64,000 nucleotides of DNA from Ancylostoma caninum (GCA_037903475.1 JBAJFG010000261.1:186001-250000), one strand, 5' to 3'; counted from the first letter of the stretch, positions 46,710-59,288 are shown. Notes: generated by a model from the letters alone, not told the origin. Program-made: numbers and translations.

Positions 46710-48002
46710 TCAGATTGGTGCGAAATTAATTGACGAAACGATACCCCAGTTCAAAGTATTATAACTTGGCGTAAACACAACGTTATTCACCAATTTAATG
46801 CCCGTTTGATTCGCTAAATCTTCTTTAACAATATTTTCAAAATGGTATCCCTCTATAATAAAAACTGAGATTGCAAAAATCTACAAACTTTTGGGAGGCA
46901 ATTTAGGCATGCTCTAGATCAGCACTCTGCTGCTGTCACGGATTTACACCTGGAACTGAGAAGAAGTGATATTCAGAAAGGGAAAGATCGGAGATATAAG
47001 GAAAATGGATGAAAACCTCGATGCCTTACTGCGCCAGTTTTTGCCGTGTGAGTTTTGAAGTGAGAAGCTTAGCGCTACCTTGGAGCAGGAGAAAACCTGA
47101 TTCGCTTTACCACTGCCAACCAAATCTATAGCAGATTTCCGGAGATCGGCTTGAATTTACAGTACTAGGACTCTGGTGTCAAGTTTTGTTTTGAAGTGAG
47201 AAGCTTAGCGCTACCTTGGAGCAGGAGAAGATGGGCTTTTGGCTTGATCTGCTGATGCGCTTGGTCTGGTAGAGTCCACGAATTGTAGCCCTTTCAGGCC
47301 TTGAAGAAGTCACGAATCACGCCGAAAAGATGGCTGAAGAGAACAAAGGACTTTATTAATCTCGGGTACCGTTAAAACAGAAGAAATAGTTGTCGATGGA
47401 GCTATAAAATACGAATAAGTTAGAAATGATGTCACACAGCTAAGACGCTGGTTATCAGTCACATCGTGTGGTGCTCACGTTCACACCTTCCTTAACCTGT
47501 TGGTTGAGGTCAGATGATTGAAAACTGTATTATAGTGAAAGTCCATCCCTGCCCTCATCGTCCGGATGGTAAGATCCGGTTTAGGTTCCATGGCTGCCAT
47601 CAACGCCTGATCGTCTGGCGAGATCCCGCGACCATGATCGTAGCTGCATTTGAGTTTAAAATCATAGGAAGAAAGCATTGCGAAAGCCTAGCTCAATACG
47701 CGTTGAGAAGGCGATACCAAGGCAAAACAAATTCAAGATTACTAGACATCCGCGATGCAGGGTGATCGAGTTTGTAGTCATTAAATACAATTACTTGAGA
47801 ATCATGTAAGCTCATCATTTGTTCGCAGCTGTACAGCAAGGTATTGAAAAGAGCTAGCCAGAATATTCAAGTAGTTTTAGAGAGAGGAGGAAAAGCCTTT
47901 CAGATGGTCACACAATTTGGCTCGAATTTGCTCAAATTCCATACAGGAGAGAAGTTTATTTGTGGATACCCCAAAACGGCAATTAATTTCGCACCAACCT
48001 GA
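46710..48002 (-). mobile_element. mariner-type element B (full length, decayed)
   Basis: Termini TCAGATTGGTGCGAAATTAA and, inverted, TCAGGTTGGTGCGAAATTAA, with TA on both sides (46708-46709, 48003-48004). Length is 1293 bp, the usual mariner size. The - strand has N-terminal EFEQIRAKLCDHLKGFSSS, then GRGISPDDQALM and TVFNHLTSTNRLRKV (second helix-turn-helix), and a decayed catalytic block FIHFPYISDLSLSEYHFF. A 45-bp segment (GAAGTGAGAAGCTTAGCG onward) is duplicated at 47055 and 47188. A PLE-like 3' motif lies at 47291-47334. Inactive. Confidence 0.85.
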
Positions 48003-49077
48003 TATTACCTGGACACGATAGCCCGATAGCGGTTCCTCACACGGTTCAATGTTTTCAAGGTTGCATGTGATGTCTTGTACCATCTGGGACACTTATCCGT
48101 TATCCCAGGCTAGCAGCAGTTGATATGGCGCTGCAGCAGTTCAGCACAGCTAATGAACTGCCAAGCCATCGCCACGTCCATTTTGTGTGAGGAACAGCCC
48201 GCATATGTGCTGAGAACGGATCGGCAATGCCGACCAGCTCCTGCGAGAAAATTACGAGCGTTGCGCTAATTATCGAAAATCCTTTCATTATCTTCACCCA
48301 GAGTAGGATCTTCTGTTCATTTCCTGTGTATTCTCGTGTTTTCATTTTTTTTTGATGTTGTTTCGTGTTGATTTCTTCCTCTGTGCATTCAATCTCCCTA
48401 TTTTTCCGCCATCTTGCATATGTCCGCATGCTCGTTTTCTCGTTTTCGAGCTTGTGCGGCTTTTGGAAGCTCCCCCCTGTGCATGGAAATGTTTGATATC
48501 TGGATGGCATGAGGAGGGGGGCCCTTCGTCCTGAGAATTGGTCGTCAGATTTTAGAATTTACTTTATATTACAAACTACAAACTGTACTAGTTTATTTAA
48601 AATAAGCTGAGGTTGAAAATAGCTCACCTCTTGTGGAGATATCTCCGGTGAACCAACTTTCTGAAATAATTATATTTTATAACAATCCGATGTACTCTTC
48701 GCTCTGTGTGTGAATGTGCACTATGACCACTAGCGAGCAAAAAGTTTCCAACTTTTGGTGTTCCTCGCATTATTTCTATGCTCAGAAATTGGAATACACA
48801 TGTGACGCGAACAAGTATGTGAAAAAAAGCCTGCAGCAGCAGATAAGATAAGATATGCAGGTAAAACCCGCAGCAAGATCAGTCCATATTCACTGGAAAA
48901 TGCGTTTGCGCTGATCCCTCCTTAACATCTAGCATGCTTACGTGATTCTAGTTCACCAGTGACCCTCCATAGATGTTGCTCTATAGTGTGCGCCTAAATG
49001 ACCTGCGCATTTTTTCATGCACTTTTTTTGGTGCCAAACAGGAACATTTTAGCGGTTTTGCAAGCCATTTTGGAAGT
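48003..49077. other. No supportable gene; degraded third hAT MITE at about 48505-48600
   Basis: GAGAATTGGTCGTCAGATTT and TTTACTTTATATTACAAA match the interior of the MITEs at 15636 and 26261 (GAATGGGTCGCCAAATTTT, ATTACTTTACGATACAAA). A clean inverted terminus was not seen. Confidence 0.45.
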
Positions 49078-49740
49078 ACCAGCATGACTGTCCAGTTAAC
49101 GCCGGACTCTCAAGCTTCCTATGGGCTCGCTCACCTCCATTGAGCGTTGGTGCACCATTTACGCAGCTGTGGACCCGTTCGTGACATCCTCCCCCCTACT
49201 GGGTGTCGGCGTACCACTCTGGCTCAACGCAGGTTCGGGCGTCTACGCCGACATCGTGAGCGCCGACGGGGATGATTCAAGGTCAATGTTGTTTTGGAGT
49301 GACGTCGGCGCTGGTGTCGAAAGTTAGCAAGCGCGCACGAAGGTGGCATGCGACGTGCGCTGTATTCTTGCAATGGAAAGACTGTGCCACACGAACCGCC
49401 GCAGCATCGCGTCCCACATCGGCGACGCTCGTCGTCGGCGTCCAAAACTTTGTACGAAGCCTCTCACATCTTTCTCAGCGCACCTATCAGCTGCAACCCA
49501 CCCCTTCCGTCTGGACCCTTCTCTTCCTTCCTAACCATCCCTTCCCGTTTATACACCTCATGATCATACGCTTATCTCATTCATTCCAACTGGGGTGCAA
49601 ACAACTTTCCTTCATAAAAGAACTTCACATGTCTGAACATGACTAATAATGGACCAAAACACCTCTAAATCAAGGAGAAAACACACACATACAAATACAC
49701 ACAGACATACACAGACACACAGACACACACACATGAACTG
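49078..49740 (+). mobile_element. TIR/minisatellite repeat family, copy near 49.1 kb
   Basis: Terminus ACCAGCATGACTGTCCAGTT, then CGCCGGACTCTCAAGCTTC, diverged minisatellite-like sequence, CGCTTATCTCATTCATTCC at 49570 and CATGTCTGAACATGACTAAT. It ends in a (CA)n run at 49680-49735. The right terminus is absent. Confidence 0.6.
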
Positions 49741-50329
49741 CCAATTAACAAGTAGAATGTTCAATTCAGCTAATCCTAATGTAAACAACACTGTCTTCCA
49801 AATGACACATTTCTGTAACTTTCTACCTAAAACATTATAAAGGCTGGCAGATAGTCTACTTTAATCAGAATTCTCTTTGCATCCCGTCGCAATGATGACC
49901 GAAAAAATCAACGATGACTCCAAGCATGTTGGCTGCCTTGCTTTGCGAATTCAGAAAACATAGCAAAGCAAGCTATGTGGGAAAAATATAAGTCACAGAA
50001 GAGACCTCTCCACTGCTTTCTCTCACTACACATTGGAGCTTTGGTTCAGCAAGTTTAAAGACAACAGCTTCGGTTTGAGATAAATTTCGTCGAGGGGTTG
50101 GAGTAGTTGGCGAACATCTCCTGCAGCTGATTTAAGGGAGTCCGCAAATAATATTCATGAGGCGACAGAGGAACATCAGGACTATCAAACGCATCAGCTG
50201 TTCGTCTGCACTGCTGAAGGTGCGAGGCATGGATTCATCATGATTTGAGCTGCCACCATCTGTGAATGCGGAGAGACGCGTATCCAAAGTTCTAAATTTT
50301 GCACAGTCTTCCGCTGACGAGAAGTAGAT
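49741..50329. other. No supportable gene
   Basis: No motif, splice set or terminus recognised. Confidence 0.4.
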
Positions 50330-51840
50330 CCCTTTGGTTATTTACAATTACATGAAGATGTGTGAATTCCACCACCGATACGAGAAGTACCAGCTCAGAA
50401 GGCAATGCCCTCTTCATCTTCCTTAGCATTTGTTCCTCGTTGTTGCAGGGTCCGTTTTTCTGGATCGCCGTCGGCACTTGCTTCGTTCGAGTGCTTGATC
50501 AGGGTGTAGGCCGACGATCTCCAGGTCTTTGTGCAAGTGTCTGCTCAGAGCTGCCCCGGTCTTCCTCTAGGCCTCTTTCCAGGAATGTCGAATTCATGAG
50601 CGATCTTCTCGGCTGATTGCTTTATGGCGCGTAGCACATGATCGAAGCAGCGCAAACGCTGTTCTCGCATCTTTTGCTGAATAAACACAACGCCATATCG
50701 CTCTCTTATGTCTTCGTTTCGAAAGTGTTCAAGTCTCGTAACGCCTGAAGCCCAACACAGCATTCGATCACCTTCGTAAAAGGCCAACACTCTGAGCTGT
50801 AAAACGTGGCCGTTCACTGTCCTGTAGATCTTTAACTTGATGTTGTCGCTGATTTTTCGGTCACAGAGTACGCCTAATGTGGCGCAAAATTTCATCCAGC
50901 CGTTAATGCGCATATTCAGCTTGATCATTGAGGAGGTTGAGGAGGCATCGTTTCTGATGAACATGCAGAGGTACTTGAAGGCATTTGCATGTGACACCGT
51001 GACCTGCTCGTTCTTGTCCGTCATCAAATATCCATTTTCTTGATATTCAACGTTAAATCGAAGCTTGCCAAACGATCGTGCCATCTTTGAACTTGCTGTT
51101 CGAGCTCTGCCGTCGCTTCCGCAGCCAGCATGACGTCGTCGGCATACTAGGGTGTCTACGGGACAGGCTTCTGGCTATTTCCTGTAATAGCATCCATGAC
51201 GAGAATAAACAGGAGCTGCGATCGTGCCGAGCCCTGTGCACTCCAATCTTTACGGGAAACTTTCGAAGTGCTAGTCCGCACTTGGCTCCTGGTATCTTCG
51301 TAGAGCAACTTAATCCAAGTTACGTTCTTCCGGAACGTCCTGCAGCCGCAGCGAATATTAATTGAGGTCGTGTGGAACCCGATCAAATGGTTTTTCTAGA
51401 TCAAGGAATGCCACGTGCGAAGAAGCTTCTTCTCGAGATGCTTTTCCATCAAGAGCAGCATGGGTCGCATTGGTAGGGCCGCAATTCTTCACAAAACCGC
51501 ACTGGTTCCAAGATAGCTCGACTATCTCACGTATCCGTTCGTCAACGATTCGCTCAAATACCTTCATCGTGTGCGAGAGGAGTCGAACGGGACGGTAGTT
51601 AGAGCACTCTGCCCCGCGCTACCTTTTTTCTTTCAGATTGGTACAGTGGTGCTGCGCTTCCAGTCATCCGGTACCTTCCTTTCATATATGACTCGGTTGA
51701 AGAGCTGAGCTAACCGTAGGACAGGATGCCAATGCCGTGATCGCCACAGTTCTGCCGCAACGTCATCCGGACCAGTCGCCTTTCCGGGCTTCATATCCTT
51801 CAGTGCCGTTTCTACCTCAGACACAGAGATTGACACATCA
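50330..51840 (-). mobile_element. RTE-type LINE, 5'-truncated
   Basis: On the - strand: VETALKDMKPGKATGPDD, VPDDWKRSTTVPI, MKVFERIVDERIREIVEL, NQCGFVKNCGPTNATHAA, FLDLEKPFDRVPHDL (motif A), DAITGNSQKPVP (decayed), VLCDRKISDNIKLKIYRTV, RMLCWASGVTRLEHFRNED and KMREQRLRCFDHVLRA. These blocks and their order are those of nematode RTE reverse transcriptases. The endonuclease half is missing, and frameshifts separate 51836-51633, 51567-51358, 51241-51053 and 51084-50545. Confidence 0.92.
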
Positions 51841-52607
51841 TAACTTAACTTAAGATTGAGCCATTCAGTCGAAATTTTAGTATATGATGAAGGTTGAAGT
51901 ACTATTTCTTACATTGCATAACATTAATGCAACTGGTTTCAAACAGAACTATCGCGTTCCAAGTCCGAATTCGCCATTTTAATCAACACGTTGGTTCCTC
52001 TTTTGTATCGTCTCATTTCAATTCGCAGATATCGTATATTGAGTGAGTAAATCGCTGTGATAGCCATGTCCTGTAGTTCTTCTCTTTCCGTATAAAATGG
52101 GACTCCCAAAAAGCCCAAAAAATACTGTGAGAAAAGTTCGATATTCTCGAACAAAAGACAACCGTTTTGACGGAGGATATTTCTATGATATCCACTACTA
52201 ACAAATATTCTGACATTGAAATAGGAAATGTAATGCAGCCGGTATTCTTTAGATGCAATAAAACATGTTTTTTTAACTCGATAATTTATTTCGTTTGGTC
52301 CACGCACTTGAGCAGCAAAGGAAATTGCAGCGATGACATCTGGTAGGAAAAATGGCCAATGTGTTATGTGCCTAACTCTGTTATCAACTCTTAATTTTTC
52401 TCAGGAGGTGATAGTGAAGATACTGGACGAAATCAAAGAAGGCCGAGGAAATTGATGCTTAGCTTCAATAAAGCAACCAGTATCGAGTTTCTGTCCAGAT
52501 AAGCTGCTGTTAGGAAGCTCCAATAGAGCTTCAATAAGTACGCAAATTCCATTTGGATAGAGCAATCCAGAGATGTGTTATAGCAAAAAAATCCTCTTTC
52601 CGAAATA
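51841..52607. other. No supportable gene
   Basis: Open frames at 51939-52307 (-) lack recognisable motifs; the region is AT-rich. Confidence 0.35.
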
Positions 52608-54173
52608 CAGTGCGTTTCATAATTATAGGGACACCCGATTTTTTGCTGTAGCGAGCTTCACCGTGAACCAATCGATCTAATTTTTTCTTTATTCGATTCA
52701 GAATGTGAAATAACCTCTAGAGACATACTTTTCATTAACATCATCAAAATATAAGATTTTTATAGAGAAAGATAGAAAAACCAGTGTTTCAAAATTATAG
52801 GGACACTTGGACTTGATGAAACGATTCATCCAGAAAACGGAATCTGTCGGTGCTGTTGTTACCAGTGGGTTATTCCCTATCCAGTGCTAATCCAAACTTT
52901 CGGTGCTTCAAACTTATGAAGGCGTTCCAGAAGAGGTTCGGCCCAACATCGGTCTTAGTTTCTTGAACTGTGCTTGAAGTTTTTTTAGCATAAAAGTTCT
53001 GAACGTATTAAGCATGGAACCATCTAGAATCTGTGTTAGAACCATTTCCCGCTAGAAATGAGTGTTCACAGGCGTTTTTCAGGTACAAGGCATCGAGTTT
53101 GTGGTAGCTTCATCGTGTTGTGGTGGCTTGACCCACAGGGATAACTGCACTTTCTTCAACGAACGCAAACTTTTGTCAGCGATAACCACTCAGATGTGGT
53201 GTAGAATGATCACACAGGATTTGATGAATGCCCCTGTGTTGAATTCTAGTTGATACAAAGACTTTGAACAACTTACGCCGTGCACGACATGACATGCTCG
53301 AACAAGCCAATTCGCCTCCCAAGTACCGTCTTGGGAAACTAATTCATTTCTCCAGAAGTATTTTCTGATCTTATGAATAAGAGAGAATTCGATCGATTCA
53401 TACAGAAAAGAAGCCTTATTGAAGAATTAAGACCACAATTATTTTTCCTTTTTGTGATGGGATTTAGGAAGCGACTATGTGCAGTGTCGATTGGATCTCA
53501 TGCATGTCGTAGGCTGTTCATCGCCTTTGTATCAATTAGAATTTAGAATAGTGACGTTCAGCAAATCCTGTGTGATCATTCTACATCACATTTGAGTGGT
53601 TATCGTTGACAAAAATTTGCTTTGGTTCAAGAAAGTGCAGTTATCCCCGTGGGTCAAGGCACCACAGCACGATAAAGCTGCCACAAACTCGACGCCTTGT
53701 ACCTGAAAAACGCTTGTGAACACTGATTCCTAGCGGAAAATAGTTCTAACACAAATTCTAGATAGTTCCATGCTTAATGCTTCTAGAACTTTTATGCTAA
53801 AAAACTTAAACACACTGTTCAAGAAACTAAGATCGATGTTGGGCCGAACCTCATCTGGAACACCTTCACCAGTTTGAAGAACCGAAGGTTTGGATTGGCA
53901 GTGGATAGGGAATAACCCACTGGTAACAACAGCACCGACAGATTCCGTTTTCTGAATGAATCGTTTCATCAAGTCCAAGTGTCCCTATAATTTTGAAACA
54001 CTGGTTTTTCTATCTTCCTCTATAAAAATCTTATATATTGATGATGTTAATGAAAAGTATTTCTCTAGAGGTTATTTCACATCCTGAATTGAATAAAGAA
54101 TCAGATCGATTGGTTCACGGTGAAGCTCGCTACAGCAAAAAATCGGGTGTCCCTATAATTATGAAACGCACTG
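52608..54173. mobile_element. Tc1-like foldback element with IR/DR ends
   Basis: Outer ends CAGTGCGTTTCATAATTATA are inverted copies of each other with TA on each side (52606-52607, 54174-54175). The inverted repeats run about 690 bp each, leaving under 200 bp of unique sequence. Each arm holds a second, internal site similar to the terminus (GTTTCAAAATTATAGGGACA at 52786; mirrored at 53981-54000), about 170 bp inside. No complete transposase frame is present; a short open frame at 53978-53730 (-) is unassigned. Confidence 0.88.
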
Positions 54174-54378
54174 TAGTGCTGATCATATCTTATAGACCGC
54201 GACTGCATTGCGTAATTGTCAATTGTTCTAAAAATGCAAAACACTCACACGGGATTCTTTTAGCCTGCCGAGATCTAAAGCCGTGGCCTACTGCAAAAAT
54301 GCACCAAGTGAGATGAGTGAGACGCAATCAGGCACCGCGGCGACGCGGATCTTGTCGGACAATGAATTTCTGTATTAG

Positions 54379-54930
54379 GTGAAGCCCGCTCACACCCACT
54401 CATTCAGCGGGTGCCCACTTAGTAGTGCGAGACCACATCTGATTCATATTATCGCTTTCGCATTTAAAACCTTTGGTTGTAATTGCTCACTTATGGGAAA
54501 CCGCACTAGATGTGTTGGTCAACGCGCGTCAGATGCAGTCAATCATTTGTGGGGAAATTTCCATAGCGCTTCCGTCTCGCCTGTGTTTGCGCTACAGGTA
54601 CGGGAAGCCTACTACATAGTTGCACTCATGACAAACTCACGCATTTATTGGGATGGAAAGGATATCAGATATCTGTGGCATTTCAAAATGGGTGTGCCTC
54701 ATAATGAGAAGTTGACCATGCTGATCTCGATTATGTTCTCCACTAGTGCTCAATACTACTGTGCAAAAAGTTATAATCTTGTCTGTGCAGCACATTCGAA
54801 CGTACATTTTCTGCATCCACCTCCTGTAACTCCACAAAAGAGGCGTTGTTGTGCAAAATGGATACAGAATTTGCGATCAGCAAGTCGAATAAACCCGCGT
54901 GCAAAATTTGAGCAAAAAAAATACACTTAG
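54379..54930 (+). other. Unassigned 183-codon open frame
   Basis: One of the longer open frames not explained by a known element. No domain recognised; there are several Cys/His but without a regular zinc-finger spacing. Bases 54660-54800 within it are related to 56970-56815 on the opposite strand, which suggests that this part is a dispersed repeat rather than a host gene. Confidence 0.2.
54660..54800 (+). repeat. Dispersed repeat, copy 1
   Basis: GAAGTTGACCATGCTGATCT and nearby blocks (TGCCTCATAATG, TATGTTCTC) match 56815-56970 in reverse orientation (AAGTTGACTATGCTGATCTT). Confidence 0.5.
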
Positions 54931-55779
54931 ATATATTATATTACACCTTGATCATTTACTACTACTACCACTCACGAGGGAATGATCATTGAGTATAGGG
55001 TAGTTTAGGCATTCCGCATAATCCATCCAACTTTTGCACAGAGGGGTAATTTGAGGCGCTGACCACGATTATCAGCATCACTTTGCATGCCACTATAGTT
55101 TCAATAGCGGAATTCAATAATTTTATTGTGTTTTGCATAGTAATTGATGTTGGTATTACCGCAGACCAATAAAAATGGAATGACGTCACAAAATGGATAT
55201 CATATTCGCGTTCAGCAATTCAAATAACTTTATTATGGAAAATTTTAGAAAAAAAGTATTCCTTGAAAATTTGAGCTCACGTTAGACCATCAGTAGTTGC
55301 ACTGTTAACAAAGTCGGAGTAGTGAAGATCATCCAAAATGCTTCCAAGCTTTCAGAGATCTAATTATAAGTAGAGACACTTATAAAACTGCGTAGAACAG
55401 ATTGAACCTGGGAGGGCACCCATTAGAACAAAGACACCACTGCACCACACTTTACCTTAATCTCTACGAGAGAGTGCCTTTATCTATGAGTACCTCCTCA
55501 TCACATGCGTTTGGAAAAACGGGCCTAACTCCCTATGGACACGGGAGTGGATCAAGATCAAAATAATTTTGAAATCAGTACTTTGAGATGCACAAAGCTG
55601 TGCACCGCGTAACGGTAGGCCTTCAATGAAGTATCATTACCTTGCAAGTGGTAATAGTAATAGATGATCAAGGCGCAATTCTGTACTCGTAGTGATGACT
55701 GCTGTACTCGTAGACTGCTGATCACGAGTTTCGCACCCATTTTTCACGGCAACGCCTCCTATGTGGGGTTATCTTACTT
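54931..55779. other. No supportable gene
   Basis: Short open frames only. TACTCGTAGTGATGACTGCTG and TACTCGTAGACTGCTGATCA at 55684-55725 are a short tandem duplication. Confidence 0.35.
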
Positions 55780-56805
55780 CTTCTTAATTGGCAGTTCATG
55801 TATGTGTGTGTTGTGCACACGAGAACCAGGCATCAAAAACGGGAAATACCCACACCATCGTGTTCAGCATATCGAGTTATGTACGAAAATGTGGTAAATT
55901 TTGATTTTTACCCGGATTTGGAGGTGTTTTGTACCATTTTTGTCATGTTCAGACATGTTAATGGCCGACTGTTGTTTTCATCACAGTCGGAATGAATGAG
56001 ATAGGTCCATGATTACAGGACTGTATAAAAGGAAGGAGATGGGCAGGATACCTTTATAACGAAGGCGAGGAACAAGGCGGACGAGGAATGACGCGGATGA
56101 GGATTAGGCCACAGTGTATGTGAGAGGTGCGCATGCGGTGTGATAAGGATCCTCCGGCGCCCATAAGCGGGGAGACGCATGGATTCGGGTCCAACAGTGT
56201 GATAAGGATGCACCGGCGTCCAAAAGCGGGGACAAGCCTGGAGACGGCTCCAACGTTGTAACAAGGGCGCGCAGACGTACAAAAGCGGGGAAGAGCTTGG
56301 AGACGGGTCCAACGGTGTGATAAGGGTGCACCGGCGTCCAAAAGCGGGGAGACGCCTGGAGTCAGATCCAACCTCAATTTGCCCTGATTCGTTTTTTTTT
56401 ACCATTTACTTTCCCCGCTTTTGGACGCCGGTTCATCCTTATCACACCGTTGGACCCGAATCCATGAGTCTCCCCGCTTATGGGCGCCGGAGGATCCTTA
56501 TCACACCGCATGCGCACCTCTAACATACTAAGTCAAAGTATCGCACACATGCGTAGGACTACTGCAGGGCACCCGGAGGGCTTGGTCAGAACGAACCGAA
56601 ATGTTGTACCACAAATGGTTGGAAAAGAGTTGTCTATAATGGGTCAATGGTTCCGTGAGCCGAGGTGAAGATTACTTCTCTGTGGTTGGTGTCTGTTCTT
56701 CCACCTGCATTGATCTTATCTGTGGACACTGGAAATATGCGAGCGGAGCGAGCACGAAAAGAAGCCTGACAGTATGGCGTTAGCCGGGCGATCAGGCTGG
56801 TGGTA
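55780..56805 (-). mobile_element. TIR/minisatellite repeat family, copy 3 (most complete)
   Basis: Reverse-complement counterpart of 38842-39720. It runs from the CACA-containing tail and ACACCATCGTGTTCAGC through the hairpin and ACCTTTATAACG promoter-like block to about four minisatellite units (56120-56360). An inverted duplicate of the minisatellite follows at 56405-56520, then the terminus CGGGCGATCAGGCTGGT at 56803. No coding capacity. Confidence 0.7.
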
Positions 56806-56814
56806 GGTTAATGC

Positions 56815-56970
56815 GGAACCTGGCACATATACTGCATAGACGAGGTCACAGCTTCTTCCGCAATGGCATTGAGCGCGACGCGAAAACATGTTCAAGATCA
56901 GCATAGTCAACTTCACACACATAATGAGGCATATCTCATTCTGAACTGCCACAGAGATCTGGTATCCTTA
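56815..56970 (-). repeat. Dispersed repeat, copy 2
   Basis: Partner of 54660-54800. It begins ten bases after the terminus of the TIR element. Confidence 0.5.
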
Positions 56971-57282
56971 CCTTGTCAGCTAAAAATTAAAGAATCCCTG
57001 CAAACTATTAATGAACATGATCTTTTGTTTCAGCTAGTAAAAATACGTTCCGAAAATCATGTCCATGTTCACGACCACACTGTACACTACCTATGAAAAC
57101 GTTGCGATGCAGCATAGTCTTTTCCTCGACCACCGAAGAATTTTTGGTGAAAGAGAAAACAGGAAAGTCAAGTTGAAGGATGCTCAAAAAACTTGAATTG
57201 AGCAATGCAAACCTCACAGGCGAAGGAAGCCATTAAAGGAAACAAAATTCGATTAATCAGCATCTTCAAAAACGGAATTTGC

Positions 57283-57546
57283 TCATTTCACTGCATCATT
57301 TTTTTTGGATATTTTTTTTTGGAAAAATTTGGATACGTTTCCTTCGCTGTTGCCCGAGAAATCACAACCCCATATAACCAATCTACATACTTCTCCGACT
57401 TTTTTGGCAACGGTGGAATGGTCTACGCTTAAGTATTCTGCCACCAATTCTCCCGTCAAACTTTTGTCGTCTTCCGCGGGTGGTAAAACTCCCTGTCGCC
57501 AAAATTTGATGATCAAACTCCTCCCTTCTTCATCTGTGCGGGTCAT
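57283..57546 (-). CDS. Candidate N-terminal exon with helix-turn-helix-like sequence
   Basis: An ATG in good context (TTTCAAATGACC) opens a frame with LIIKFWRQGVLPP and LVAEYLSVDHSTVAKKVGE. The latter has the length and pattern of a DNA-binding helix-turn-helix. A donor-like GTATGT follows at about 57390, so the coding part may stop there. No second exon was found. It could be a transposase N-terminus or a host gene. Confidence 0.3.
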   Translation of the reverse strand: MTRTDEEGRSLIIKFWRQGVLPPAEDDKSLTGELVAEYLSVDHSTVAKKVGEVCRLVIWGCDFSGNSEGNVSKFFQKKISKKNDAVK

Positions 57547-57776
57547 TTGAAATTTTGAACAATCATTCCACTTGATTATTGCTGACTCTTTTACCGTCAG
57601 AAAAAGCGATTAAGATCTCGGAATCCCAACTTTCCTCGAACTCTCAAAGAGAAGCTACTCAATGCAGGCCAGCATCGCTCAATGCTGAATTCAGCGTCGT
57701 CCGGCGAGCATGCTCAAACAAGGCGAGGCAATGTGCTTTGCTGGCACTGACGTCAAGATCGATAGCACAGAAATGA

Positions 57777-58589
57777 AAAATCTCTAACACACAGTACCTT
57801 GCGCAGATAATCGTACCGGAATTTCCATGTGAGCTCTGTCTTGTCTTATTTCGTGCTCAAAAGCATGGATATTTAATCTCAATCTATGGTTCTGAGCTGC
57901 GTTGCTAGTCGATGATAATAGTTCTGCCAGGTGTGATCGTGCTAATTCAAGGATTAGCTATCTGTGAAATGTAAGCAGGAGAAGGGATGTTCCATCATAG
58001 TCGAAATGACGCTACTCTCAGTAATCCTTTTTTGCATTCACCAGCAACAATTAACGACAGGTATGGCGTTCACAATAGTGCGAGTTGAGTGGTGGCGTTA
58101 ATGCTGTGCAGCAAAACTTGACTAGATGGCTCATCTCTGCAATTTTTAAGCAGAATCGCGGATTCAAACCATACTGAACTTAATTATACATAGACTTCAA
58201 TAAGATGCGAGCGTGTGTCTATATGGCAAAGGAGCCGCTTTGACGCGGAATGGAGGCAGATGAGACGCACGCGATTGTGGCCTCAATATCCTCATTCAGA
58301 GTGTACGTGCCACGTTAATCGATATTCATGGAGAGACTTAAGCAAAACACACGAGTATCTAGTACAAATTACCCTTATGAATACGAACTTGTCAAAACAG
58401 AGATTGTCACTCTGCGCATCTGATCTGATTCGCCAGGGAATGTCTCGGAAAATCATAGTGAAACTTACTTCTATTGAGTCGGACATTGCTTTGTGCGAAG
58501 CACCGGCCTGAAAAGACACTATTCAAATGAGGTGTGTGCACATAATCATCAAAATTATGATTAATCGATGTGTGTTATTTCCAAACAAC
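57777..58589. other. No supportable gene
   Basis: Short open frames at 58215-58511 (+) and its antisense show no motif. Confidence 0.35.
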
Positions 58590-58910
58590 CAGCCTGATCG
58601 TCCGACTAACGCCAGACTCTCGAGCTTCTTTTGGGCTCTCGAGCTTTTTTCTTTTGGGCTCGCTTCGCTCGCCTCGTGTTCGTGCATATGTTGTTTCCTG
58701 TTGAGCGCCGGTGTAGCACTCTCGCAAGAGTGTACCCGTTCGTAACATCTTCCCTCATCTTCGGACACCGGCGCACCCTAATCATACCGTTGAACCCGTC
58801 TCGGGGCATTTCCTCACTTAGGGCGCCGGCGCACCATTATCACATGGTTGCACCATTTCCACGCGTTTCCCTAAAATGGACGCCAGCGTACCGCCGGCCT
58901 TCCAGACCTC
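58590..58910 (+). mobile_element. TIR/minisatellite repeat family, copy near 58.6 kb
   Basis: Terminus ACCAGCCTGATCGTCCGACT, CGCCAGACTCTCGAGCTTC with a duplicated CTCGAGCTTTTTTC, then about three minisatellite units (GACACCGGCGCACC, CCGTTGAACCCGTCTC). Truncated on the right. Confidence 0.65.
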
Positions 58911-59288
58911 TTCTAATGCTGGAAAATCTGATGGAAAATCAACGAAAAATGTAGGATCGCACTGCTTTCTCTTGCTGCCTTTCCTCCACCTCCCAATGCA
59001 GAGCAGTAACTTCCGATATTGATTCGGCAGCAGGCTTTCATTGATTGAAATAATCAAAAGCAGCTACTTACGACCAATTTAACGTGGAATGATGGCAGAG
59101 AATGGTTGCCAGTACTTGCATGTTATGGTAGGAAAAGTGGTAAGGCTTGGTTCGAGTATAAAAGAGGACGGTGGGGTACGATTAGGTACAAATGAGAGGT
59201 AACCAACAGTGGAGATGGTGTTAGATGAAGCAAAGGATGCAAATACACACTATACACCTCTTACAAAGTGCCATCGTTTGATTCTTAC

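Noticed and set aside
52608..54173. Long inverted repeat as a host regulatory palindrome
   Set aside because: TA flanks and Tc1-like terminal sites explain it as a foldback transposon.
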